A stretch of 64,000 bases of DNA from Pseudohongiella sp. O18 (lineage in GTDB: Bacteria; Pseudomonadota; Gammaproteobacteria; Pseudomonadales; Pseudohongiellaceae). This document shows positions 51,791 to 61,120 of the stretch, piece by piece. The position numbers and the translations under genes were made by a program. The notes below the pieces were generated by a model. The model searched no databases, was not told the DNA's origin, and saw nothing but the letters and a program-made list of their open reading frames with translations. Location of the stretch: positions 186,001 through 250,000 of the forward strand of contig NZ_JAJSAR010000003.1 of the NCBI RefSeq assembly GCF_021729085.1, given 5' to 3'. Every line of letters starts with the position of its first letter. Position 1 is the first letter of the stretch.

Positions 51791-52692
51791 TACGCAGGCT
51801 GTCCCTTGTACCAGGATTTGATCAGCTTTTGCAGGCTGCCCTGCCAGGGTCGCTGCTTGATACCAAAGGTCTCGAAAATCTTCTTGGTTGCCAGCGTGTT
51901 ATTGGCAATATGTGGCGTTTCGACGCGAACCAGGTTGATATTGAGGTGGTCAAGCAGCGCATACACGCGCTCGTCATGTTGCGCGGCAAACTTGACGAGA
52001 TGCTGGACGAACTCACTTTCACGCAGCGGTTCCAGTGCCGCATAATGGTACACACCCCAGACATCGGCATGACAATCCACTTGCAGAGCAACCGCCAGAA
52101 TGACTCGCGCCAGGTCCTCAATGGGCGTTGGTGAAAGTTTGCGGCGCATCACCCGGACATTGCCGTCGCCGTCACGCAGCTCATCCAGCCAGCGACGCAG
52201 ATCCTGGTCCTGCCCCGGGCCGAACAGCCATCCTGAACGGATAATAATATGCTGCTTGAGGTTTTTCTGGATGGCCTGCTCGCCTGCGAATGCCGCTGCA
52301 CCATAAACACCTACCGGTGCCGGGGTGTCCTGCTCGTTATATGCCAGCTTCTTGTCGCCACCAAACACCTGCGCTGTGGAGAGGTGAATCATGGGTATAT
52401 GCAGATGATCACAGACCTGTGATAACAGGTCGGCCAGCTGGTGGTTCTGTTTATCTGTATCGTCGGGTGCTGCTTCGGCCAGCTCCAGAGCATCCTGGCG
52501 GCCGGCCGCATAGGCGGTCAGGTTTATCACCTGACCCGCGCCAGCATGGGTAATGACCCGAGCTGCGCCAACCGGGTCATCTACATTGACACTCTTGTGA
52601 TCAGCCGCAACCCATTGAATCTGGCGTTCGTCGAACAGTCGGCACAACTCCTGTCCGATACCACTGCCCGCCCCGAGAATTAAGACCTTCAC
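51790..52692 (-). CDS. RmlD-like SDR protein lacking the catalytic lysine
   Basis: 300 aa extended-SDR (dTDP-4-dehydrorhamnose reductase-like) fold. The NAD(P)-binding GAGSGIGQELCRLF starts at residue 7. The active-site Tyr is at 130 with LSTAQVFGG before it. Where RmlD has YxxxK the sequence is YGAAAFAGE, so the lysine is Ala134. The protein may bind a nucleotide-sugar without reducing it, or use another residue. It lies between ssb and moeA, coupled to moeA by a one-base overlap, with no sugar-biosynthesis genes nearby. Its role is unknown. Confidence 0.8.
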   Translation of the reverse strand: MKVLILGAGSGIGQELCRLFDERQIQWVAADHKSVNVDDPVGAARVITHAGAGQVINLTAYAAGRQDALELAEAAPDDTDKQNHQLADLLSQVCDHLHIPMIHLSTAQVFGGDKKLAYNEQDTPAPVGVYGAAAFAGEQAIQKNLKQHIIIRSGWLFGPGQDQDLRRWLDELRDGDGNVRVMRRKLSPTPIEDLARVILAVALQVDCHADVWGVYHYAALEPLRESEFVQHLVKFAAQHDERVYALLDHLNINLVRVETPHIANNTLATKKIFETFGIKQRPWQGSLQKLIKSWYKGQPA

Positions 52693-52720
52693 CGACTGAG
52701 TTCACTCCCCGCCCAACGGA

Positions 52721-53212
52721 TCAAAAAGGAATGTCGTCGTCAAAATTATCGAAGTCCGCCGGCCGCGAGCTGCCCTGGGCTGCCTGGCCGCCGCTGCGTT
52801 GCGACGGTGCATTTTGAGACGGCATATCCTGATTCATGTCCTGTCCAAAGCGATCGTCACTGCCACTGGACGCGCCACGTGAATCCAGCATCTGCATTTC
52901 GTTGGCAACAATTTCAGTTGCATAGCGGGTAATGCCATCCTGCTCCCATGAACGGGTACGCAGACTGCCTTCGATATACAGTTTGCTGCCCTTGCGGACA
53001 TATTCATTCACAATTTCTGCGAGACGGTTGAAGAAAACAATACGGTGCCATTCCGTACGTTCCTGCTGTTGCCCGGTATTTTTATCCTTCCAGGTATCGC
53101 CAGTTGCCAGGGTCAGGTTGGTGACCGCGCCACCGCTGGGCATATAGCGGGTTTCGGGATCCTTGCCTACATTGCCTACCAGAATAACTTTGTTGATGCC
53201 GCGACTTGCCAC
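52721..53212 (-). CDS. ssb: Single-stranded DNA-binding protein
   Basis: 163 aa. The OB fold (residues 1-110) starts [20 protein letters not shown] and includes [16 protein letters not shown] Gln/Ser/Gly-rich linker follows (about 115-150), and the acidic tip [11 protein letters not shown] recruits partner proteins. It is divergent from uvrA across a 198-bp gap, a conserved pairing in gammaproteobacteria. I found no clear LexA box there. Confidence 0.97.
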   Translation of the reverse strand: MASRGINKVILVGNVGKDPETRYMPSGGAVTNLTLATGDTWKDKNTGQQQERTEWHRIVFFNRLAEIVNEYVRKGSKLYIEGSLRTRSWEQDGITRYATEIVANEMQMLDSRGASSGSDDRFGQDMNQDMPSQNAPSQRSGGQAAQGSSRPADFDNFDDDIPF

Positions 53213-53410
53213 CTTTTCTAATCCTCCCGTGCCCTTGGCGTCTTCTGCCGTCTATTGTCAGACTGAAGATAAATTCGTTACGTTCGGTTTAAGCATAGCA
53301 TGTTTCCTGGGACTGCGCCGACAGCAGATTTACGTTCAGTGCCCTTTGCGCTGGGACAGGGATTTGACCATAATGGGCTGTTGTATTGCGATGGGAGCAG
53401 CAGGAACAGC

Positions 53411-56233
53411 ATGGATAAAATCACGATCCGGGGGGCGCGCACCCACAACCTGAAGAACGTCAGTCTGAGTATCCCCAGGGACAAACTGGTAGTGATCACC
53501 GGGCTGTCGGGTTCGGGAAAATCCTCGCTGGCATTCGACACGCTGTATGCCGAGGGCCAGCGCCGTTATGTGGAATCGCTGTCCACCTATGCCCGGCAGT
53601 TCCTGTCCATGATGGACAAACCGGACATTGATCATATCGAAGGCCTCTCTCCTGCCATTTCCATAGAGCAGAAATCGACGTCTCATAACCCACGTTCGAC
53701 TGTCGGTACCATCACCGAGATCTACGACTATCTGCGGCTGCTGTTTGCTCGTGCCGGCGAACCATTCTGTCCCGAACACCATCAGAAGCTGCAGGCGCAA
53801 ACCGTCAGTCAGATGGTCGATCAGCTGCTGGCCCTGCCCGAGGGCAGCAAGATCATGGTACTGGCACCCGTGATAAGGGAGCGCAAAGGTGAACATCTGC
53901 ACGTTTTCAAGGAACTGCAGAGCAGCGGATTCATCCGTGCCCGTATCGATGGCACCGTAACCGAACTCGACTATCCGCCAGCGCTTGAGAAAAACAAGAA
54001 ACATACCATTGAGGCTGTCATCGACCGGCTGAAAATTCGGGATGATATTCAGCAGCGTCTGGCAGAAAGTCTGGAGACTGCCATTCAACTCAGTGACGGT
54101 ACGGTCACGATCGCTTTCATGGACGAAGAACGCGATGAAATCATGTTCTCTGCGCGCTTTGCCTGCCCCGTCTGCGGCCACAGCATCAGCGAACTGGAAC
54201 CCCGCATGTTCTCGTTCAATAACCCGGCAGGTGCCTGCAGCAGCTGTGATGGCCTGGGTGTCAAACAGTTCTTTGACCCGCAGCGGATTATCACTGACAC
54301 ATCTTTATCGCTGGCAGAAGGCGCAATTCGCGGTTGGGATCGTCGCAACTTCTATTATTTCCAGATGCTCACATCACTGGCTGAGCACTATAAATTTGCT
54401 GTGGACACACCATTTGCCGAGCTGAGTGATGCCCATCAAAGCCTGATCCTTTACGGCAGCAAGGGCAAACAGATCGACTTCAGGTTTGCCAATGACCGGG
54501 GCGACACCATGGTCCGGCGCCATGCGTTTGAAGGCATTCTGCCCAATATGGAGCGTCGCTACCGGGAAACCGAATCTCAGGCCGTCCGCGATGACCTGGC
54601 GCGTTTTCTGAACTCACACGCCTGTCCGGATTGCGAAGGCACACGGCTGTGTTCCGATGCTCGCCATGTGTATATCGAAGGAACAACCCTGCCCGACATT
54701 ACACACATGACAATCGCACAGGCGAGGGACTATTTTGGCTCGCTCAAATTAAGTGGAGCACGTGCGACCATTGCCGACAAGATCCTGAAAGAACTGGAAC
54801 TGCGCCTGCAGTTTCTTATTGACGTGGGCCTGAACTACCTGACGCTCAGTCGAAGTGCCGACACCCTGTCTGGTGGCGAAGCGCAGCGAATCCGCCTGGC
54901 CAGCCAGATTGGCGCTGGCCTGGTCGGAGTCATGTACATCCTGGATGAGCCGTCCATCGGGCTGCACCAGCGTGACAACGACAGGCTGCTGAACACGTTG
55001 TTCCATTTGCGTGACATCGGCAATACAGTCATCGTAGTCGAACATGATGAAGATGCCATCCGCAGCGCCGACCATCTGATTGACATCGGACCTGGCGCCG
55101 GGGTGCACGGCGGTGAAATTGTGGCACAAGGCACTATTGACGATATTATCGCCGAACCGCGCTCGCTTACCGGCCAGTACCTGTCCAATAAACGCCGCAT
55201 CGAAATACCTGACAGTCGGCATACACCCAAAAAAGGCAAAACGCTGAGCCTGATCGGCGCAAGTGGCAACAACCTTAAACACGTAAACCTGGAAATTCCT
55301 TTGGGTCTGTTCACCTGTGTCACGGGTGTGTCTGGTTCGGGTAAATCAACACTGATCAACAACACCCTTTATCCGGTCGCTGCAACGCGTCTGAATGGTG
55401 CCACCACCCTGACACCCTCCGAGCATGCAGAGATACGCGGTTTGGACCTACTGGACAAGGTGGTTGATATTGACCAGAGCCCTATCGGCCGAACCCCCCG
55501 TTCCAACCCGGCGACCTACACCGGTATCTTCACGCCAGTTCGCGAGCTGTTTGCCGGCACCCAGGAAGCACGCTCACGGGGCTACACCCCTGGCCGATTC
55601 AGTTTCAATGTTAAAGGTGGACGCTGCGAAGCCTGTCAGGGCGATGGTGTTGTCAAAGTCGAAATGCACTTCCTGCCGGACGTTTATGTGGCATGTGACA
55701 TCTGTCACGGCAAGCGCTACAACCGCGAAACACTGGAAGTGAAATACAAGGGTCGCAATATCGCCGAAGTACTGGACATGACCATTGAGGACGCCCGTGA
55801 GTTTTTTGATCCGGTACCGGTCGTTGCGCGCAAACTGCAGACCCTGATGGATGTTGGTCTGTCCTACATCCGTCTTGGCCAGGCAGCGACGACACTGTCC
55901 GGCGGCGAAGCGCAGCGCGTCAAGCTGGCACGTGAACTTTCCAAGCGCGATACCGGTCAGACCTTGTATATCCTGGACGAACCTACAACAGGGCTTCATT
56001 TTGACGATATTCAGCAACTGCTGACTGTGCTGCATCGTCTGCGGGACCAGGGCAATACCATTGTGGTTATTGAGCACAATCTTGATGTCATCAAGACGGC
56101 CGACTGGATTGTTGACCTGGGGCCGGAAGGTGGCAGTGGTGGTGGCGAGATAATCGCACAGGGCACGCCGGAAACGATTGCCGAGAGCCAGCACTCGCAC
56201 ACTGGTCATTATCTGCGCAGACTTTTGCCCTGA
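53411..56233 (+). CDS. uvrA: Excinuclease ABC subunit A
   Basis: DNA-damage recognition ATPase of nucleotide excision repair. 940 aa from the ATG at 53411 (AGGA 5 nt upstream), the standard length; an upstream frame to 53300 is not family sequence. Two ABC units: Walker [10 protein letters not shown] near residue 31 and GVSGSGKST near 640, signatures [16 protein letters not shown] and [16 protein letters not shown]. Zinc sites: CPVCGH with [16 protein letters not shown], and CEACQGDG with CDICHGKRY. All motifs are intact. Confidence 0.98.
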   Translation: MDKITIRGARTHNLKNVSLSIPRDKLVVITGLSGSGKSSLAFDTLYAEGQRRYVESLSTYARQFLSMMDKPDIDHIEGLSPAISIEQKSTSHNPRSTVGTITEIYDYLRLLFARAGEPFCPEHHQKLQAQTVSQMVDQLLALPEGSKIMVLAPVIRERKGEHLHVFKELQSSGFIRARIDGTVTELDYPPALEKNKKHTIEAVIDRLKIRDDIQQRLAESLETAIQLSDGTVTIAFMDEERDEIMFSARFACPVCGHSISELEPRMFSFNNPAGACSSCDGLGVKQFFDPQRIITDTSLSLAEGAIRGWDRRNFYYFQMLTSLAEHYKFAVDTPFAELSDAHQSLILYGSKGKQIDFRFANDRGDTMVRRHAFEGILPNMERRYRETESQAVRDDLARFLNSHACPDCEGTRLCSDARHVYIEGTTLPDITHMTIAQARDYFGSLKLSGARATIADKILKELELRLQFLIDVGLNYLTLSRSADTLSGGEAQRIRLASQIGAGLVGVMYILDEPSIGLHQRDNDRLLNTLFHLRDIGNTVIVVEHDEDAIRSADHLIDIGPGAGVHGGEIVAQGTIDDIIAEPRSLTGQYLSNKRRIEIPDSRHTPKKGKTLSLIGASGNNLKHVNLEIPLGLFTCVTGVSGSGKSTLINNTLYPVAATRLNGATTLTPSEHAEIRGLDLLDKVVDIDQSPIGRTPRSNPATYTGIFTPVRELFAGTQEARSRGYTPGRFSFNVKGGRCEACQGDGVVKVEMHFLPDVYVACDICHGKRYNRETLEVKYKGRNIAEVLDMTIEDAREFFDPVPVVARKLQTLMDVGLSYIRLGQAATTLSGGEAQRVKLARELSKRDTGQTLYILDEPTTGLHFDDIQQLLTVLHRLRDQGNTIVVIEHNLDVIKTADWIVDLGPEGGSGGGEIIAQGTPETIAESQHSHTGHYLRRLLP

Positions 56234-56327
56234 CCGCAGACAGACTGCACGCCTGGCAGGCTGAAAGGGCTATGCCGACAGGCAATGGCGAGTACAATGG
56301 GTTTACCTGACACAACAATTAAAAACT

Positions 56328-57056
56328 TTGAGGTGTAAAACGATAAGAATAATGACCGCTTGCCTGCTGACATGCCTGATGATGTTGTCGGCAGGCGCGC
56401 AGGCGCAGGCCCGGATCATCCCGAATGTGGTATACGGGCACAAAGACGGCATGGCCTTGATTTATGACGTCTTTCAACCCGAACAGAACGCCAATGGCGC
56501 GGCGATTGTCTACATGGTCAGTGGTGGATGGTTCTCCCGCTGGACTGAACCCGAGAATCGCCTGGCTTCCTTTGCCTCCATGCTGGCCGAGGGCTATACC
56601 GTGATTGCTGTCCATCATGGCAGCGCAGGGGGCCATCTATCCTTGATGCTGGGACTGGACGCCGATGATGGCATGGCAGACAGCGACGACCCGATTATGC
56701 AGGCAGGCAATGGCGTGGCCGCCGTGGTCGCCTATTTCCCACCGGTGGATCTGCGGCAAATGACCGGTCCGAACGACCGCTTCCCGGCCCTGGATTTTCC
56801 CCAGGAACTGGCCGCTGGTATCTCACCCTTGCTGCTTGCAGACCGAAACGATCCGCCCGTCTTGCTGATCCATGGTGATGCCGACGAACTGGTCAATATC
56901 AGTCACAGCGAGCGAATGTACTCGGCGCTGCAGGAAGCGGGCGTGGTCAGTGAGTTCATCACAATCGAAGGCGGCGCGCATGGTTTTCGTGGCGACGATG
57001 CGCAGGAAGCTGCCATGGCTCGCCTGGAGTGGTTCAATCAGCACCTGCTGGATTGA
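56328..57056 (+). CDS. Secreted alpha/beta hydrolase, apparently with an internal deletion
   Basis: 242 aa from a TTG start; an ATG at 56352 is the alternative but would lose the basic n-region of the signal peptide (TACLLTCLMMLSAGAQA). Putative triad: Ser99 in HHGSAGGHLS, Asp near 186 in LLIHGDADELV, His218 in GGAHGF. In related esterases about 40 residues (helix plus the strand before the nucleophile elbow) separate the GYTVIAVHH-like strand from GGSAGGHLS; here the two are directly joined. The 3' end is repeated in tandem just downstream. It may be a decaying or altered enzyme. Confidence 0.65.
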   Translation: MRCKTIRIMTACLLTCLMMLSAGAQAQARIIPNVVYGHKDGMALIYDVFQPEQNANGAAIVYMVSGGWFSRWTEPENRLASFASMLAEGYTVIAVHHGSAGGHLSLMLGLDADDGMADSDDPIMQAGNGVAAVVAYFPPVDLRQMTGPNDRFPALDFPQELAAGISPLLLADRNDPPVLLIHGDADELVNISHSERMYSALQEAGVVSEFITIEGGAHGFRGDDAQEAAMARLEWFNQHLLD

Positions 57057-57100
57057 TCATCGCCTGGTATGGTTTAACCAGCACTTGCTGGATTGATCAC
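57021..57100. repeat. Tandem 40-bp repeat at the 3' end of the hydrolase gene
   Basis: Unit 1 (57021-57060) encodes the hydrolase C-terminus RLEWFNQHLLD and stop. Unit 2 (57061-57100) repeats it with six mismatches and encodes RLVWFNQHLLD plus stop in the frame set by its own sequence. A third copy at 58697-58735 differs from unit 1 at only one base. Confidence 0.85.
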
Positions 57101-57176
57101 CGTTCAGTACTCCTCCCATCGACGCTCGATGGGAGGAGCTGAATCACAGCAGAGTTACTCAGCCGCCACAGTGGCG
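57061..57176. repeat. Left copy of a ~116-bp imperfect direct repeat flanking the GGDEF gene
   Basis: This segment and 58697-58813 agree at all but about 13 positions. Each holds, in order, the hydrolase 3' end, a 13-bp hairpin, and the last codons of the PQQ dehydrogenase on the minus strand (CAGCCGCCAC). Only the right copy is joined to the real dehydrogenase gene; the left one is a remnant. The remainder of this 361-bp gap (57177-57417) holds a 75-codon minus-strand frame I do not recognise. Confidence 0.8.
57110..57138. repeat. Hairpin with 13-bp stem (left copy)
   Basis: CTCCTCCCATCGA and TCGATGGGAGGAG are perfect complements around a 3-base loop (CGC). No T-run on either side, so not a canonical terminator, though it may act as one with Rho or protect mRNA ends. 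An equal stem occurs at 58746-58774. Confidence 0.75.
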
Positions 57177-57417
57177 CAGGCCTAGATCTGTCCAATTATA
57201 GGCCAGAAGTGTCTGGCAAACCGGGATCAGTCCATCGCAGTCGGTCCAGCTTGTTGTTGGTGCCTGAATCCTGGTCATAGCCTGATTCGTCATTGATTCC
57301 GGCATTTTTGCCACATGACTTTGGCAGGAGGCAAAACCGGGGATTGCCTTCTCCGTTGATCCACTGCATAGTTCCTAACGTAGCAACACGCTTGTAGCAT
57401 GAACCGGGACTCAAAGG

Positions 57418-58539
57418 ATGCAAGAGCTGAATAAAAATAACCTGCCCAACCCGCTGAACACGTCACGTCGCTCAGACCCCATTCGACAGATCCGCACCAA
57501 ACGTATAGGCCAGGGCATCATGGTTATGCTGTTGGCAATCATCACCCTCTCCTTGGTCAACTTCCTGGACAATCGACCCGTTGTTGTAACAGCGCTGCTG
57601 TTTACTGTCATATTTCTGTTACTTGCCCTGTTGCTTTTACGTAATGGCTATCCGCAGGCGGCTGCCGCATTGACCGTAATAGTCATGTTTGTCTGTGTGG
57701 CACAGGCCATGTGGGGAGGTGCAGGTTTGCGTTCATCTGCCTTGATGGGTTACCCGGCAATTTTATTGTTCGCCATGATCATGATTGGCAAACGGACGTT
57801 TTACATGGCCCTGATCGCCATGCTGGTGTACATGCCAATTCTGCTATATGCCACCCAAAACGGCTGGCGAACCGGCCTGGAAGACGCCACTGCCTATCGC
57901 TGGCTGGGCGACTACGGAGTTATTCTGATTGCCGCGGCCTTCATTATTCGCGTGCTGGCTTCAGACCTGCTTGCGCTGTTGGCCGCGTTGCATGTGCAAA
58001 TGGACGATGTCACTCAGTCGAAACTGCGGGCCGAGCACATGGCCAATCACGACAATCTGACCGGGCTGCCGAACCGACGGATGGCCGAGCAGTACTTTCA
58101 GGAGCTCTTGCAGCACGCCCAGCGAGAAGCGGCGGGTGTGGGTCTGGTCTTTGTTGATGTCGACAACTTCAAGACCTTCAACGATTCACATGGCCACGAC
58201 CTGGGCGACGAGCTGCTCCGCCATTTGGGCCAGACCATCAGCTCGCAGCTGCGCAAGTCCGACCGACTGGTCCGCATCGCCGGCGACGAATTCCTGATCC
58301 TGCTATCCGATATTTCCAAAAGCGCGGATGTCGAGATTATTCTGGAAAAGGTCCGCCGCGCTGTCGCCAATCCTGTCACCATCCGCAGCGAGACCCTGAT
58401 CCCTGCGCTGTCCATGGGCATAGCGCTGGCGCCGGATCACGGCCTAGATTTCAAGGAACTGGTGACCAAGGCCGACCACGCCATGTATCAGGCCAAGGCC
58501 GCCGGCCGGAATCAGTACCAGTTTTTCCGCCCGACCTAA
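57418..58539 (+). CDS. Membrane-bound diguanylate cyclase (GGDEF domain)
   Basis: 373 aa. Six hydrophobic helices in residues 35-190 (a MASE-like 6-TM region of no named type) lead through a short coiled linker to a GGDEF domain (about 205-370). The catalytic motif is RIAGDEF, the AGDEF variant commonly still active. Substrate-binding HDNLTGLPNRR and VDVDNFKTFND are intact. An I-site RxxD may be QLRKSD five residues before the motif, suggesting product inhibition. It makes c-di-GMP. The gene lies inside a ~1.6-kb segment bracketed by direct repeats and seems inserted between two convergent genes. Confidence 0.88.
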   Translation: MQELNKNNLPNPLNTSRRSDPIRQIRTKRIGQGIMVMLLAIITLSLVNFLDNRPVVVTALLFTVIFLLLALLLLRNGYPQAAAALTVIVMFVCVAQAMWGGAGLRSSALMGYPAILLFAMIMIGKRTFYMALIAMLVYMPILLYATQNGWRTGLEDATAYRWLGDYGVILIAAAFIIRVLASDLLALLAALHVQMDDVTQSKLRAEHMANHDNLTGLPNRRMAEQYFQELLQHAQREAAGVGLVFVDVDNFKTFNDSHGHDLGDELLRHLGQTISSQLRKSDRLVRIAGDEFLILLSDISKSADVEIILEKVRRAVANPVTIRSETLIPALSMGIALAPDHGLDFKELVTKADHAMYQAKAAGRNQYQFFRPT

Positions 58540-58696
58540 TACATAACGTTAACATTTATGGGCAAGGCAAACAGACTGCTGCGGGCCGTGTTGTGGGCGA
58601 AGCCGGCTCTGTGGATCAGGTCTGTGACGATACAGCGGGTGACGATCCCCAACGCCTTGCCCATCAGGTTGGTGGCACCCACATGATTACCGGGCT

Positions 58697-58813
58697 CGCC
58701 TGGAATGGTTCAATCAGCACCTGCTGGATTGATCAACATTCAGTACTCCTCCCATCGAAGCTCGATGGGAGGAGTTGAATCACAGTAGTGTCACTCAGCC
58801 GCCACGGTTGCGG
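58697..58813. repeat. Right copy of the ~116-bp imperfect direct repeat
   Basis: Starts with a fragment of the hydrolase 3' end (RLEWFNQHLLD and stop, 58697-58732) with no hydrolase gene in front of it, then the hairpin, then the true 3' end of the PQQ dehydrogenase gene. The 155 bp before it (58540-58696) contain an open frame with protein-like composition (GEAGSVDQVCDDTAGDD) that I do not recognise. Confidence 0.8.
58746..58774. repeat. Hairpin with 13-bp stem (right copy)
   Basis: Same arms as at 57110 (CTCCTCCCATCGA / TCGATGGGAGGAG), loop AGC instead of CGC. Conservation of both arms in the two copies, while the loop differs, suggests the stem is maintained. It lies 16 bp past the PQQ dehydrogenase stop. 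Confidence 0.75.
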
Positions 58814-60983
58814 CGCGCTGTAGCAGAAACGCCCGGATGCCTTCCACCTGCGCTTCACCTATGTCAGCCGAGAAATTCGGCATGCCACGGCTTTCCAGCG
58901 TGCCTTCCAGCACGATGCCATGGAAGGCTTCACTGCTCAGCAGCATCGGGCTGTAACGCAGGTCAGGAATCGGGCCAGCGCTCAGGGCCATTGGGCCATG
59001 ACACACAGAGCAGTAAGCGCCATACATGGCCGCACCCAACTCAACACTGCCATCGCTGCTGATGCCTTCCAGGTTTAATGGCACTCGTTCGGTCGTTGCC
59101 ATTTCTGGCATCTGGCCCTCAGCACCCAGTTTGAATGCCATCAGGCGACCATTCCGCTCTCGCGGATAATTGCCAGACAGCAGCCCCATGGTCAATGGCA
59201 TCGCACCGCCCTGACCAGCCAGCGCCAGCACATATTGTTCACCATCAAGTTCATAAGTGACTGCACCGCCGAGAATGGCATCACCAACGGGGTAGGACCA
59301 CAGGCGTTCACCATTGTCCGTGCGATAGGCATGGAAGAGCCCATCTGCAGAGCCCTGGAAGACCAGGCCGCCACCTGTCGATAACAGACCACTGTTTCCA
59401 TAGACGGGATATTCGACGCGCCAGCGCTCCTGTTGTGTAACAGGATCCCAGGCCAACAGGGCTGATGCCGGTAGCTGCTGGGCTCGCTGCGCATCTTCAG
59501 GGTTTGCGGGTGGCGCATTGACGCCACCAACACCGAGGTTCCAGCCTACTTCCTGCTCTTCGAAGTCACCCGGGTTCGAATAGACATAGGAAGTGTTCTG
59601 ACTCGGAATGAAGACCAGACCAGTATTGGGATCGTATGACATCGGGTACCAGTTGTGACCACCCAGGGGACCGGGGATAACCACGGCAGGGTCGCGCTCG
59701 TAGCGCACGATTTCCGCTTCTATCGGACGTCCGGTCACCGGATCCAGGCCGCTGGCCCAGTTAATCTCAACGTAATTGTTACCGGAGATAAATTCACCAG
59801 TGGTGCGGTCAATCACGTAGAAGAAACCGTTTTTGGGCGCCTGCATGATCACCTGACGCATGCGTCCATCAATTTCGATATCTGCGAGGATCATGTGCTG
59901 CGTTGCTGTGTAGTCCCAGGATTCCGCAGGTGTGGTCTGGAAATGCCAGGCGTACTCACCGGTATCAGCGTGCAATGCAACAATGGATGACAGGAACAGG
60001 TTGTCACCCTCTCCATTGGAACGGATGTGATGATTCCAGGGGCTGCCGTTACCAACGCCGATATACAGCAGGTCCAATTCTGGATCATAGGCCATGGAAT
60101 CCCAGACTGTACCGCCGCCCCCGATTCGCCACCATTCGCCGGCCCAGGTCTCGGCGGCCATTTCCATGGCGTCGCTTTCGAAGCCCTCTTCCGGATTACC
60201 GGGCACCGTGTAGAAGCGCCATACCATATCGCCAGATTCCGCATCGTATGCAGATACATAGCCACGAACACCCAGCTCACCACCACCATTGCCAATCACA
60301 ACCTTGCCATCGACGACTCGAGGCGCGCCAGTGATTGTGTAGCGACCCTCCGGATCGACGGTCATGGTTGACCAGACTTCGGCACCGGTTTCGCGATCCA
60401 GCGCAATCAGGCGGCCATCAAGGGCACCCAGGAATACCATGTCACCCCAGGCTGCCAGACCCCGGTTGACAACGTCACAGCAGGCATCAGCCGCCTTCGC
60501 ACCAGGTACCTCAGGGTCATAACGCCAGATTTCCTCACCAGTGCGCGCATCAACAGCAAACGCCTTGCTCCAGGCAGAGGTGAAATAAACTACGCCATCA
60601 ATGACCAGTGGTGTGGCTTCCTGGCCGCGATCCGTGTCCAGTTCAAAGTCCCAGGCCAGGCCCAGCTGTTCGACATTGCTGCGGTTAATGGTATCCAGCG
60701 GGCTATGACGCTGCTCTGAATAGGTCCGCCCATGACTTAACCAGTCAGCAGTGTTGCTCCCCGCATTGATGATACGGCTGGCATCTACCGGCCGCAGATC
60801 CTCAGGTCGATCGGCCGCCATCTGGTCAACGGACGCACTGCCTGTGGTTTCGTTCAGGGTTTCTACCGGGGGAGTCGTCTCCTCACTGGAACATGCTGCC
60901 AGCAGCACGCCTGACATGATCATGGCCAGCGCCAGTTTTTTGCGCAAAAAAGGGGTCGACGCCGGTGGGTTGTGGGTTTGCAT
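58791..60983 (-). CDS. PQQ-dependent alcohol dehydrogenase with C-terminal haem c, lipoprotein
   Basis: 730 aa quinohaemoprotein. An N-terminal lipobox (LLAACSS) puts a lipidated cysteine at about residue 31, so the enzyme is probably membrane-tethered in the periplasm. The eight-bladed PQQ propeller includes the adjacent-cysteine motif KAADACCDVVNRG, typical of methanol/ethanol dehydrogenases, and repeated W-docking blades (GQEATPLVIDGVVYFTSAWS). A cytochrome c domain at the C-terminus has CSVCH and a candidate Met ligand in SRGMPNFS. It oxidises alcohols and passes electrons to another cytochrome. PQQ-synthesis genes are not in the window. GGAG lies upstream of the ATG. Confidence 0.9.
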   Translation of the reverse strand: MQTHNPPASTPFLRKKLALAMIMSGVLLAACSSEETTPPVETLNETTGSASVDQMAADRPEDLRPVDASRIINAGSNTADWLSHGRTYSEQRHSPLDTINRSNVEQLGLAWDFELDTDRGQEATPLVIDGVVYFTSAWSKAFAVDARTGEEIWRYDPEVPGAKAADACCDVVNRGLAAWGDMVFLGALDGRLIALDRETGAEVWSTMTVDPEGRYTITGAPRVVDGKVVIGNGGGELGVRGYVSAYDAESGDMVWRFYTVPGNPEEGFESDAMEMAAETWAGEWWRIGGGGTVWDSMAYDPELDLLYIGVGNGSPWNHHIRSNGEGDNLFLSSIVALHADTGEYAWHFQTTPAESWDYTATQHMILADIEIDGRMRQVIMQAPKNGFFYVIDRTTGEFISGNNYVEINWASGLDPVTGRPIEAEIVRYERDPAVVIPGPLGGHNWYPMSYDPNTGLVFIPSQNTSYVYSNPGDFEEQEVGWNLGVGGVNAPPANPEDAQRAQQLPASALLAWDPVTQQERWRVEYPVYGNSGLLSTGGGLVFQGSADGLFHAYRTDNGERLWSYPVGDAILGGAVTYELDGEQYVLALAGQGGAMPLTMGLLSGNYPRERNGRLMAFKLGAEGQMPEMATTERVPLNLEGISSDGSVELGAAMYGAYCSVCHGPMALSAGPIPDLRYSPMLLSSEAFHGIVLEGTLESRGMPNFSADIGEAQVEGIRAFLLQRAATVAAE

Positions 60984-61120
60984 ACCTGAAATCTCCGCTG
61001 CTTATTTTTGTGCTTTGATTTCGGAGCATAAACAGGGGGGCACGGCAAGGCAAGAGCAGGCGCTCGATGAATGACTTTTGACGTGCCCCAAACCCGTAAC
61101 GAGGGGTCAGCTTGTGATGA

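Noticed and set aside
53300-53410. N-terminal extension of uvrA by 37 residues
   Set aside because: The extension is not UvrA sequence, while ATG 53411 has a ribosome site and gives the standard 940 residues.
53213-53410. LexA (SOS) box between ssb and uvrA
   Set aside because: No CTGT-N8-ACAG palindrome found; the nearest CTGT near 53379 has no matching right half.
57196-57423. 75-codon minus-strand frame within the GGDEF island
   Set aside because: Protein-like in part, but no family recognised, and its start overlaps the GGDEF start; kept only as possible debris.
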